In this document: piece after piece, positions 9,823-18,691 of the stretch | How positions within the stretch are numbered: position 1 is the stretch's first letter | Layout of the letters: the number at the start of each line of letters is the position of its first letter | NCBI GenBank assembly: GCA_027023105.1 | Contig: JALVWY010000088.1 | Location: forward strand, 1-36,674 | Source: Campylobacterales bacterium | GTDB lineage: Bacteria > Campylobacterota > Campylobacteria > Campylobacterales > Nautiliaceae | Reading direction: 5' to 3' | Length of the DNA stretch: 36,674 nt | Notes under the pieces: generated by a model | Told to the model about the DNA's origin: nothing | Database searches by the model: none | Seen by the model: the letters and a program-made list of their open reading frames with translations, nothing else | Translations under genes and position numbers: made by a program

Positions 9823-10563
9823 TCAACTTTTAGCAAGCTTGCTTATATAAGCATTTGAAACACCTAAAAATCTTGCCACTTCACTATATTTGTATCCGTT
9901 TGCTTTTGCAGCTTTTATAGCCTCTTTTTTATCTTTAAATTCTTCAAAAAATTCGGGAAGTTTTTTTCTTATAACTTTAAGCTCTCCATCAACCATTACA
10001 ATTTTAGGTTCTTTATAAATTTCATCAACAATATGTTTACCAAGGGGTTTATTCAGCCGGTTTATATATTCTTCAAGCGGTTTTGTTAAGATTTTGCTCT
10101 CTCTTATGATTTCGTTAAATTTTGTATTTTTAAGTCTAAGCGCTAAAGACTGATATTCCCATTTTTTTATATCTTTTACCAATCCTAAAGAAAGAGCATT
10201 TCTTTCTATATATTTTACAACATTCCAAAAATGTTCTTCATCAAAAAGCATATAACTATCAAATCTGCCTTTCCACAAATGCCCTACTCTTTTACTTTTA
10301 AAATTATACCAAGCGGCATACGCTGAATTTAAAAGTCTCATAGCTTCGCTTAAATTGTCTTTATGTGTCTGTATTAAAACATGATAATGAGTCGGCAAAA
10401 TTGTAAAAGCGTGAATGGTTACATTATAGTCATATGTAATTTTCAAAAGAAGTTCCAAAAATTTATGATAATCCTCTTTTTCAATAAAAACTTCGCTGTT
10501 ATTTACACCCCTATTTACAATATGATAAATACCAGCTTCATTAACTCTGAGTTTCCTTGCCAT
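9823..10563 (-). CDS. REP-associated-type (RAYT, HUH/Y1) transposase with C-terminal HTH
   Basis: GIYHIVNRGVN, HUH motif THYHVLIQ, GHLWKGRFDSYMLFDEEHFWNVVKYIERNAL, C-terminal YSEVARFLGVSNAYISKLAKS. Confidence 0.85.
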   Translation of the reverse strand: MARKLRVNEAGIYHIVNRGVNNSEVFIEKEDYHKFLELLLKITYDYNVTIHAFTILPTHYHVLIQTHKDNLSEAMRLLNSAYAAWYNFKSKRVGHLWKGRFDSYMLFDEEHFWNVVKYIERNALSLGLVKDIKKWEYQSLALRLKNTKFNEIIRESKILTKPLEEYINRLNKPLGKHIVDEIYKEPKIVMVDGELKVIRKKLPEFFEEFKDKKEAIKAAKANGYKYSEVARFLGVSNAYISKLAKS

Positions 10564-10616
10564 TTTTTACCTTTTTTTTAATAATTTTACATAAATTTTA
10601 CATAAATTTCAACTTT

Positions 10617-11048
10617 TTATATTTTTTCAACCCTTACAATTTTATATCCGTTTTTAATAATTCTTACCCTGTCCCCTATATTTATTTTAACACCTTTTAC
10701 AATCACCACTATATTTTTACCGTTATCAAGTTTAATAAAAAGCTCCTCTCCATTGGCTTTATCCGCCTCATATCCTGCAAAAGCACCTGTAAGACCTCCT
10801 ATTAAAGTTGAAAGGATATTACCTTTTCCGTTTCCAAGCATACTTCCAAGTACAGTACCGCTATATGCTCCTACCATTGTTCCGCTTCCGTCATCTTTAA
10901 TAATTACTTTTTTAATACCCTGAACCGTTCCCGTTTGATATGTTAAAACTTCATTTGTATTATTAAGACTGACTTCATTTGAATTATATAATTGAGAACA
11001 TCCTGTCAATATAAAGGCTAATGCAATTAAAAATATTTTTACTTTCAT
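10617..11048 (-). CDS. Glycine-zipper lipoprotein, SlyB/PcpY-like
   Basis: Lipobox LTGCSQ; GSGTMVGAYSGTVLGSMLGNGKGNILSTLIGGLTGAFAGYEA. Confidence 0.75.
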   Translation of the reverse strand: MKVKIFLIALAFILTGCSQLYNSNEVSLNNTNEVLTYQTGTVQGIKKVIIKDDGSGTMVGAYSGTVLGSMLGNGKGNILSTLIGGLTGAFAGYEADKANGEELFIKLDNGKNIVVIVKGVKINIGDRVRIIKNGYKIVRVEKI

Positions 11049-11542
11049 TTAATATCCTTTGCTATGATTTTTATAAATTTTTTTAAAATTTCATTAATAC
11101 ATTTATAATTTTCGCCGCATTTTTCAGATAAAGAAACTTTTTTAAACAAAAGATTACTGTTTTTAATAAAAAACCTTCCGTTTAATATAATTTTATCATC
11201 TTTTAAATAAAAATCATCTATTTTTATATTAATAATCTCTTTTGGCTTTATATTCATTCCAAACGGATATGAATAAACATAAGGGTCATTTAATATATTT
11301 GAAAGCATTGTCACAAAAACATTTTTAATATCTTTTGAAATATAAATCCCTGTGTGAACAAGCTTTGAATTTTTAAGTTTCATAACTTCCAAATCACTCA
11401 TATATAAAGGCAAATCAACCTCATTTATTCCTATTGGCTTTTGAATGCTCTTTAGAGGTTTTTGCGTTGTATTTATATATACAAATGTCTTTTGGCTACA
11501 TCCCAAAAAAATAAATAAAATTAAAATCTGTAAAATTTTCAT
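11045..11542 (-). CDS. PqiC-like auxiliary lipoprotein (ABC-type transport auxiliary/YmbA family)
   Basis: MKILQILILFIFLGCSQ lipobox; directly downstream of and coupled to pqiB-like gene; ATG at 11540-11542 has a GGAG SD. Confidence 0.65.
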   Translation of the reverse strand: MKILQILILFIFLGCSQKTFVYINTTQKPLKSIQKPIGINEVDLPLYMSDLEVMKLKNSKLVHTGIYISKDIKNVFVTMLSNILNDPYVYSYPFGMNIKPKEIINIKIDDFYLKDDKIILNGRFFIKNSNLLFKKVSLSEKCGENYKCINEILKKFIKIIAKDIK

Positions 11543-11543
11543 A

Positions 11544-13118
11544 TCAATCTCCAAAAATAAGTGAATTTGGTTTTTTATCCAGTTTATCTATAAACTGATT
11601 TAAATTAAGCAGTGTTTTATCCAAATCATAAAGCGTTTTAGAGGCTTTATCATAAAACACAGAATTTTTATTATAGCTTTTTATCAAAACATTTAAATTC
11701 TTGCTCAAATCATTAATATTTTTAAATGTTGTGTGCAGATTTTTATTATTATCTTTTAAAACAACTCTTACACTCTCACTTGTTTTTGTAATAGAATTAA
11801 ACATTTTATTAAGATTCGGTGTTGTTGTAACCAAAAACTTATTAACATTTTCCATACTCTTTTTTAAAGGAAGAGAGTTTAATTTATCCAAAAATTTATT
11901 GAGCTTAACCATTAAAGAAATATTTTTCTTTTTAATTACAGGAATAATAAAAGTGTTGTTTTCTTTTTCATATTTATCTTTTTTATTGTCAAACATAAAA
12001 GAGATATAAGCATCATCAATTACAGGTAAAGGAGAATTTACATATGCTTTCATTCCTTTATCTAAAAGTTTTTTTATATCATCTTCTCCAAACGCCCCTA
12101 AATCCAATTTTATTAAAACATCAGAAATCAGCTTATCTGTTTTAATATCAAAATATGAATTTATATTCTTTATATATCCTACTTTAAAACCTTTGAATTT
12201 AACAATGTCTCCGATATTAAATAAAGAATTATAATTATTAACCAACTTAACCGAAACCAAAACATATTTATGTTTTTTTCCCAATCTGTTCTCAAATGCT
12301 TCCATTTTAGACGGATATAATTTATATTTCTTTTTTGTCAGATTATTTTCAAAAGGAGTATCAAAAGCAATTCCCCCAAATATCATCTCTTTAAGCCCTG
12401 GCAGAGCCATTTGCAGTTTATTGTCTTTTAGTGAAAAACTTATTTTTTTCAGATTCCAAAATTTAGTGGAACTGTTAATCAAAAATGCATATTTTTTTTG
12501 AATTGAAATAATAATTTTAAATTTTTTATTTTTTAAAAGCTCTATTTTTCTAATAGTCCCTACTTTCATCTGCTTATAATAAACAGGAAGTTTATCACTA
12601 AGCCCGTATGTATTATCCGCTAAAAGCGTAATAATTTTACCGTTAAGAATTTTGGCATCCAACGGAGGTTCGTTTAAACCTTTAAATCTCTCTTTTGTAA
12701 AATCCCCTGTTTTTGCATACATTTGAATATAAGGACCGTTTAATAAAGCATCAAGCCCTTTTACTTCCCCTATTCCTATTTTCGGTCTTACCACCCAAAA
12801 TTTTGTTGTAAAATTTAAAAAAGGTTTCATATCCTTATGCATTCTGACAAACACCAAAACACCCTCTTTATTTTTTAAAATAGAAACTTTTTCTACAATT
12901 CCAACTTTTACATCCCTGAATTTCACAATAGAGCGCTTTGGCTCAAGTCCGCCGCTGTTTTTAAATTCTATTTTGATTAAAGGTCCGAGATTTGTATAAT
13001 ACTTAAAAACAAGCCATCCTGCCACAATAATAGAGATAAGAGGAATTAACCATACTAAAATATTTATCTCTTTTTTTCTTATCTGAACTTCAACCATCTC
13101 TTCATTTACATTTTTCAC
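11544..13118 (-). CDS. pqiB: MCE-domain protein, PqiB-like (three MCE repeats), GTG start
   Basis: N-terminal TM LVWLIPLISIIVAGWLVFKYY; three MCE-like segments (GGLEPKRSIVKFRDVKVGIVEKV; YGLSDKLPVYYKQMKVGTIRKI; NSLFNIGDIVKFKGFKVGYIKNI). Confidence 0.88.
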   Translation of the reverse strand: MKNVNEEMVEVQIRKKEINILVWLIPLISIIVAGWLVFKYYTNLGPLIKIEFKNSGGLEPKRSIVKFRDVKVGIVEKVSILKNKEGVLVFVRMHKDMKPFLNFTTKFWVVRPKIGIGEVKGLDALLNGPYIQMYAKTGDFTKERFKGLNEPPLDAKILNGKIITLLADNTYGLSDKLPVYYKQMKVGTIRKIELLKNKKFKIIISIQKKYAFLINSSTKFWNLKKISFSLKDNKLQMALPGLKEMIFGGIAFDTPFENNLTKKKYKLYPSKMEAFENRLGKKHKYVLVSVKLVNNYNSLFNIGDIVKFKGFKVGYIKNINSYFDIKTDKLISDVLIKLDLGAFGEDDIKKLLDKGMKAYVNSPLPVIDDAYISFMFDNKKDKYEKENNTFIIPVIKKKNISLMVKLNKFLDKLNSLPLKKSMENVNKFLVTTTPNLNKMFNSITKTSESVRVVLKDNNKNLHTTFKNINDLSKNLNVLIKSYNKNSVFYDKASKTLYDLDKTLLNLNQFIDKLDKKPNSLIFGD

Positions 13119-13680
13119 TAATTAACCTTTCATCAAAACTTAAAGATGATAAAATCAAAAATATCACCATAATCAAAAAATAAAAAGCCCCGTCTTTTGG
13201 AACAACAGAAACGCTTGCAAAATGCACCATTACCGCTAAAACAAAAACAACAAAAACATCAAGCAAAGACCAAGGACCCGAAACTTCTATGAATTTATAA
13301 AGCCTTTTTTTAAATTTAATAAACTTACACGATTTTATATCAATAATCAAATAAAAAAGTATAACAAATTTTAATAACGGAATTAAAACGGAAGCCAAAA
13401 AAACAATAATGGCAATAGGCACATCCCCGTCTTGCCAAAGCTCAAATATTCCACTTATAATCGTATTATTTGTAGAAGTGGCAAGTTTATTTGTTTGCAA
13501 TATAGGCTCAATATTTGCCGGAATATAAAAAACAATAGATGAGATTAAAAAAGCAAAAGAATTATAAACTGATATATAACTTTTCTTTACCTTAAATCCG
13601 CATCTTTTGCAATAAATATCATTCCCTTCATTTGTAAATCCGCAGTGCGGACATCTTACATATCTTCCCATATCTCCCAT
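13102..13680 (-). CDS. PqiA-domain membrane protein (second half)
   Basis: Zn ribbon RCPHCGFTNEGNDIYCKRCGFKV; PANIEPILQ; GPWSLLDVFVVFVLAVMV. Confidence 0.85.
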   Translation of the reverse strand: MGDMGRYVRCPHCGFTNEGNDIYCKRCGFKVKKSYISVYNSFAFLISSIVFYIPANIEPILQTNKLATSTNNTIISGIFELWQDGDVPIAIIVFLASVLIPLLKFVILFYLIIDIKSCKFIKFKKRLYKFIEVSGPWSLLDVFVVFVLAVMVHFASVSVVPKDGAFYFLIMVIFLILSSLSFDERLISEKCK

Positions 13681-14264
13681 AAAGATTCCACCTTTAAAAA
13701 TTTTATAATATAAATCAAAAAACCCAAAAACAATATATAAACCAAAAATCCGCCCCTGAAATCAACATCTGCAACATTCAAAAGTTTTATAACAGAGACC
13801 AAAACGGCAATCAAAAATATATCCGTAAAACACCAATCTTTTAAAACAGTAATAATTACCAAAAGATTTTTGGCAAATTTTTTATCAAATCCTGAAATAA
13901 AAAGCAAGGATAACATAAATAAAACAACTGTAAAAATAAAAGGAAATAAAATTACACTGAAAAATACAAATAAAGACAAAGAAACATATCCTTTAGAAAA
14001 AAGAAAAATAAAAGAGTTAATTATTTCAAGATTTTCTTCATATCCTGCAATATTAATATGAATAATAGGCAGTAACATTGCCAATACAAAAAAAACAATC
14101 ATAGCAATAGAAAAATTAAAAAGTCTGTATTTTACACAGTTAGTAGATTCATAAAGCCTTTTATTGCATACAGGACAAAAAGCCACCTCTTTTTGTTTAA
14201 GTTCTTTTTTTTCCAAAACATTTTCACATCTTGGACAAATAATAATATTTTTTTCATTTTTCAT
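13656..14264 (-). CDS. PqiA-domain membrane protein (first half)
   Basis: Zn ribbon CPRCENVLEKKELKQKEVAFCPVCNKRLY; DWCFTDIFLIAVLVSVIKL. Confidence 0.83.
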   Translation of the reverse strand: MKNEKNIIICPRCENVLEKKELKQKEVAFCPVCNKRLYESTNCVKYRLFNFSIAMIVFFVLAMLLPIIHINIAGYEENLEIINSFIFLFSKGYVSLSLFVFFSVILFPFIFTVVLFMLSLLFISGFDKKFAKNLLVIITVLKDWCFTDIFLIAVLVSVIKLLNVADVDFRGGFLVYILFLGFLIYIIKFLKVESLWEIWEDM

Positions 14265-14279
14265 AAGGAATTAAATTTT

Positions 14280-15467
14280 TCAAATTTGAACTCCATAAAA
14301 TTGATACAATTTAGATTTATCTATCAAAATAGAATTTTCTTTTAATTTTTTTTCTCTTTTTTCCAACAATAAATCAAGAAGTCGCTTTTTTTCATTATCA
14401 GTTGCTAAATGTATTTTTCTATGACAATTTGGACATAAAGCCACTAAATTATCTACAACATCAATACTAACATCAAATTCATTTCTTTTAGAAAATGGAA
14501 TTAAATGATGGGCTTCTACATACTTTTGATTATTTGCTTTTGATATAAAAGTTATATGATCATTATTTATTTCACATTCATAATTTGCTTTCGCTTTTGC
14601 TTCTTCTTTTACATTTACATTAGAATAAATCACTTCATCTTCACTATCAAAATCAAAATACTGTAATCTATACTCTTTTGCCTTTTCTAATTTTTCCTCT
14701 TTTGAAAGCCCTTTTATTGATAAAGCAAATTCATTTATTTCTAAATTTTTAGTTTTTAAATTATTTTCAATCCCTTTATAATCTTCATCATAAAAAACAA
14801 ATCCATCATCACTCTTTAAAATTTTATGTTTTATAACTTGATAATATTCAATTAAAAAAGGTCTAAAAAAACCATAATTTCCAGCATAATATTCTAACGA
14901 AAGTCTAAATTGATCATTTTTTGTATGAGATTCTTTTTGTAAAATTCTTGGATTATAATTGAAACTAAAACCTAATAAATTATACATTGTATTTAATTTT
15001 CTTTTGGTTATTTCATCATCTTTTGCAATATCTATACTAAAAAGTTTAGCTGTGAAATCTAAACTTCCTCTACCATCCATAAATCCAATTAAAAACCATT
15101 TTTTAAAATCATCATCTAAATCTATTAAATATTTTTCAATAACTCCATAAATTTTATTATTATCTATATCATTTTCTAAAACTACACTAACACCCAACAA
15201 CTTTTTTCTATTAAATTGATAATCTATATCATTATTTAATTCAACTTGAAACTCTTTACCCAAAAATTTTTGTAATTTTTCTTTATGCTCTATATAAAAC
15301 TTTTTTATATTTTTAGTTAAAACTTTTTCACTTTTAGAACCAAATTTATAAGCACTATATGCTAAAATAATTTTAGAATCTTTACTTATCATTGGCCAAG
15401 CATATATCATACCTAATAAAAAAGCTGATTTTTCATCAAAACAATTTAGCAGTTGGCTTAACTTCAC
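14280..15467 (-). CDS. Putative type II restriction endonuclease: LAGLIDADG-like N-terminal region + C-terminal HNH (GTG start)
   Basis: AFLLGMIYAWPMI and WFLIGFMDGRGSLDF (LAGLIDADG-like pair); HNH VEAHHLIPFSKRN...DNLVALCPNCHRKIH; overlaps two methyltransferase genes; AAAGGAG SD before GTG. Confidence 0.75.
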   Translation of the reverse strand: MKLSQLLNCFDEKSAFLLGMIYAWPMISKDSKIILAYSAYKFGSKSEKVLTKNIKKFYIEHKEKLQKFLGKEFQVELNNDIDYQFNRKKLLGVSVVLENDIDNNKIYGVIEKYLIDLDDDFKKWFLIGFMDGRGSLDFTAKLFSIDIAKDDEITKRKLNTMYNLLGFSFNYNPRILQKESHTKNDQFRLSLEYYAGNYGFFRPFLIEYYQVIKHKILKSDDGFVFYDEDYKGIENNLKTKNLEINEFALSIKGLSKEEKLEKAKEYRLQYFDFDSEDEVIYSNVNVKEEAKAKANYECEINNDHITFISKANNQKYVEAHHLIPFSKRNEFDVSIDVVDNLVALCPNCHRKIHLATDNEKKRLLDLLLEKREKKLKENSILIDKSKLYQFYGVQI

Positions 15468-16095
15468 TTACTCTCCTTTTTGTAATCTCTACAAATTCAG
15501 AATTTATATCCCCTACTATAAATTTACGATTTAATTTTTTAGCGGCTACGGCTGTAGTCCCACTTCCTACAAATGGGTCACATACTAAATCCCCTTGATT
15601 TGAACTTACTTCTATTAAATATTCAAAAAGTTTAAGAGGCTTTTGAGTTGGATGAATTTTGCTACTTCCATTTGGGAATCTAACTACACTATTTTTATAA
15701 TGCTCATTAAATACCGCTCCTCTTTTTTTGAAATACACAAATGTTTCAATCCCACTCATCCATACATGTTGACAATTCATAGGAGATGGATTTGTTTTTT
15801 CCCATATCATTAGCCTTGTAGTAAGTCCAACTTCATCAAAAAATTGAAAAATTTGACTAACCTGTTCTTTTCCACAAAAAATATATCCACTTCCCTTCGT
15901 AACTCTATAAACTTCTTCTAAAAATTTATCTAATTTAAATGTCATTGTATTTGCTTCTTTTTTGTCTAATACTCTAAGTCCATTTGATTTTTTATTCACT
16001 TTTTCATACGGGATATCAGTAAGCATTAAATCTATACTATTTTTATCTAAATCTCTAAGTAATTCTATCGCATCTTTACACTCTATTCGATTCAT
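15436..16095 (-). CDS. DNA N6-adenine/N4-cytosine methyltransferase, beta-class motif order
   Basis: Motif IV LTDIPY before motif I CDPFVGSGTTAVAA; HPTQKPLKLFEYLI. Confidence 0.9.
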   Translation of the reverse strand: MNRIECKDAIELLRDLDKNSIDLMLTDIPYEKVNKKSNGLRVLDKKEANTMTFKLDKFLEEVYRVTKGSGYIFCGKEQVSQIFQFFDEVGLTTRLMIWEKTNPSPMNCQHVWMSGIETFVYFKKRGAVFNEHYKNSVVRFPNGSSKIHPTQKPLKLFEYLIEVSSNQGDLVCDPFVGSGTTAVAAKKLNRKFIVGDINSEFVEITKRRVSEVKPTAKLF

Positions 16096-17137
16096 TACAT
16101 TCCTTATAATGATTTAAAATATGTTCAGCTATTCCCTTTGCCATAAGTGGAGGTACTGCATTTCCAATTTGTTTAATTATTGAGCTTTTTGGTCCATAAA
16201 AAATAAAATCATCTGGAAAAGATTGAAGTCTTGCAGCTTCTCTTGGAGTTATTGCTCTATGTAAAAATGGATGTGAATTTTTACCATTTGAAGGAGTGTC
16301 AAATCTTGTAATAATTGTAGGCGAAGGTTTATCTTTTTCAAGTCTTCCCCATGTTTGTCCAAATGTTGAAGTTATTTTTTCATCTAAATACTCTTTTCCA
16401 CATTCAGGTGGAATCTTTTTTAATCTATCAATTGCTATTTTTGAATGATTTGTAGCTTTATGGTTATAAAGTTTCTTAGAGTTTTTTCTCATCTTTTTTT
16501 GATATTCACTTTGTGGTGGAAATTTATATTTACTCTCAAATTCACCTTCACCACTTTCTAAATAAGCTAAATCACTAATAGCATCCCATACCGTTACAAT
16601 TTCACTTGAAACTTGTGGTAATTTAATTCCTGCAAGTTTTGAACCTATAAAAATCGCTCTTTTTCTTTTTTGAGGAACTCCAAAATCTAAACTATTTAAA
16701 ACTCCTACATCTACAAAATATCCTAAATTTTCAAAGGCTTTTTTTATCTCATTTTTAAAAAATCCGCCACTATCACTCAGCATTGCAACTACATTCTCTA
16801 ATACAAAGTATTTAGGCTTAAAAAATTCTACAAACTTTATATATTCTTTAAATAAAAAATTTCTTTCATCATCTAAACCTCTTCTTTTCCCTTTTAACGA
16901 AAATCCTTGACAAGGAGGACCACCAATAATTACATCAACATCCCCTATTCTAGTTTTAATATTATCTAAATCCATATTTCTAATATCACCACAAAAGGCA
17001 TAGGCATTTGGATGATTTTTTGCAAATGATTTTGAGATAAATTCATCATATTCTATACCAGCTATACATTCAAATTCAGCCATCTCAAAACCATAGCTCA
17101 TTCCTCCAACACCACTAAATAAATCTAAAACTTTGAT
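16076..17137 (-). CDS. DNA (cytosine-5) methyltransferase; probable ATC start at 17135-17137
   Basis: PCQGFSLKGKR, ENV, QKRKRAIFIGS, QIGNAVPPLMAKGIA; motif I KVLDLFSGVGG is encoded upstream of the first ATG (17101). Confidence 0.92.
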   Translation of the reverse strand: MKVLDLFSGVGGMSYGFEMAEFECIAGIEYDEFISKSFAKNHPNAYAFCGDIRNMDLDNIKTRIGDVDVIIGGPPCQGFSLKGKRRGLDDERNFLFKEYIKFVEFFKPKYFVLENVVAMLSDSGGFFKNEIKKAFENLGYFVDVGVLNSLDFGVPQKRKRAIFIGSKLAGIKLPQVSSEIVTVWDAISDLAYLESGEGEFESKYKFPPQSEYQKKMRKNSKKLYNHKATNHSKIAIDRLKKIPPECGKEYLDEKITSTFGQTWGRLEKDKPSPTIITRFDTPSNGKNSHPFLHRAITPREAARLQSFPDDFIFYGPKSSIIKQIGNAVPPLMAKGIAEHILNHYKECNESNRV

Positions 17138-17185
17138 AAGAACTCCTTTTTTAAGATTTTATTCAAATAAAAAATTATTAATAAT

Positions 17186-17194
17186 ATTTTAGCA
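17186..17194 (-). promoter_or_regulatory. Candidate extended -10 (TGCTAAAAT) for the R-M operon
   Basis: Minus strand TTTTTTTTGCTAAAAT, resembling the Campylobacter-type T-tract + TGnTAnAAT promoter. Confidence 0.45.
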
Positions 17195-17243
17195 AAAAAA
17201 ATTAGAAAATAAAAGTGTCAGAGAATATATTGAGCTAAAACAA

Positions 17244-17320
<77 letters not shown>

Positions 17321-17337
17321 ATTCTTGGCATTGCAGA

Positions 17338-17413
17338 TGGTGGTCGCTACAGGGCTCGAACCTGTGACCCTTAGCTTGTAAGGCTAATGCTCTCCCAGCT
17401 GAGCTAAGCGACC
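17338..17413 (-). tRNA. tRNA-Val (TAC)
   Basis: GGTCGCTTAGCTCAGCTGGGAGAGC...CCTTACAAG...GGTTCGAGCCCTGTAGCGACCACCA. Confidence 0.97.
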
Positions 17414-17436
17414 TTAATTGAATTTTTATTTAATGA

Positions 17437-17512
<76 letters not shown>

Positions 17513-17515
17513 AAG

Positions 17516-17591
17516 TGGTGACCCGTGTTGGATTCGAACCAACGGCCCTCTGCTTAAAAGGCAGATGCTCTACCGACTGAGCTAACGGGTC
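17516..17591 (-). tRNA. tRNA-Lys (TTT)
   Basis: GACCCGTTAGCTCAGTCGGTAGAGC...CCTTTTAAG...GGTTCGAATCCAACACGGGTCACCA. Confidence 0.97.
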
Positions 17592-17629
17592 AACCGTTAT
17601 TCACAACTCTTTGTTGTTGTGTGGGTGAA

Positions 17630-17658
17630 ATTATAAGTAAATTTATTTTTTAAGTCAA
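17630..17658 (-). promoter_or_regulatory. Sigma70 promoter for the tRNA cluster
   Basis: TTGACT-N17-TATAAT on the minus strand, upstream of tRNA-Lys. Confidence 0.85.
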
Positions 17659-17758
17659 GAGAAAAAGCCCGGAATTTGAAAAATTTTCAAAAAAAGCGAT
17701 TTTAACAAAATTTTAATATAAACGATTTACAATAACACATCTTAAAAAAAGGTCTAAA

Positions 17759-18691
17759 ATGGAAACATTGCAAAACATTAAACAAGAGATAAAAAAAGCA
17801 ATAATAGGACACGATAAATTAATAAACTCTATGCTTATAGGTCTTATTACAAAAGGACATATTTTAATAGAAGGTGTTCCCGGAATTGCCAAAACAACCG
17901 CTGTTAAAGCTCTTGCTAAAAGCGTTGATTTAGATTTTAAAAGAATCCAATTTACTCCTGATTTACTTCCAAGTGATATTACGGGAATAGAAATTTATAA
18001 TCCTAAAACAAATGAATTTCAAATAAAAAAAGGCCCTGTTTTTACAAATTTCCTTTTAGCCGATGAAATAAACAGAGCCCCCGCAAAAGTCCAGTCAGCA
18101 CTTCTTGAAGCAATGCAAGAAAGGCAAGTAAGCATTGCTGAAGAAAATTTCCCTTTGCCTGAGCCTTTTTTGGTTTTAGCTACACAAAACCCGATAGAAC
18201 AAGAAGGCACCTATCCTTTACCGGAAGCTCAACTTGACAGATTTATGTTAAAAGTGGAAGTAGGATACAATACTTTAGAAGAAGAAGTGGAAATTATAAA
18301 ACTTCTTGATAATCCAAAAGAGATTAAAGCCGTTGCAAATAAAGAAGATATTTTAAATCTTCAAAAAAAACTTAAAAATATTCATATAGACGAAGAGCTT
18401 ATAAAATATATAGCCACAATAGTAAATGCAACCCGTTATCCGGCAAAATATATAAAACTTTTTGAATACATAGAAGTCGGAGCATCTCCAAGGGCTACAA
18501 TTTCACTTGTAAATGCCGCAAAAGCAAATGCAATGCTAAAAAACAAAGATTTCGTAGCACCGAGCGATATAATAGAACTTATTCCACTTGTGCTTAAACA
18601 CAGAATAAAACTAAATTATAAAGCTGAGGCTGATGAAATTAAAAAAGATATCATAATAAAAGAAATAATAGACACAATAGACATACCATGA
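17759..18691 (+). CDS. MoxR-family AAA+ ATPase
   Basis: Walker A EGVPGIAKT; FLLADEINRAPAKVQSALLEAMQERQV; ATQNPIEQEGTYPLPEAQLDRFM. Confidence 0.96.
   Translation: METLQNIKQEIKKAIIGHDKLINSMLIGLITKGHILIEGVPGIAKTTAVKALAKSVDLDFKRIQFTPDLLPSDITGIEIYNPKTNEFQIKKGPVFTNFLLADEINRAPAKVQSALLEAMQERQVSIAEENFPLPEPFLVLATQNPIEQEGTYPLPEAQLDRFMLKVEVGYNTLEEEVEIIKLLDNPKEIKAVANKEDILNLQKKLKNIHIDEELIKYIATIVNATRYPAKYIKLFEYIEVGASPRATISLVNAAKANAMLKNKDFVAPSDIIELIPLVLKHRIKLNYKAEADEIKKDIIIKEIIDTIDIP

Noticed and set aside
9832-9843. 12-bp perfect palindrome agcaagcttgct at the RAYT 3' end
   Set aside because: Lies within the last codons of the transposase and is too short to call a REP or terminator without other copies.
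10583-10604. 11-bp direct repeat attttacataa x2 upstream of the RAYT gene
   Set aside because: Very AT-rich and short; likely chance or promoter-region composition rather than an IS end.
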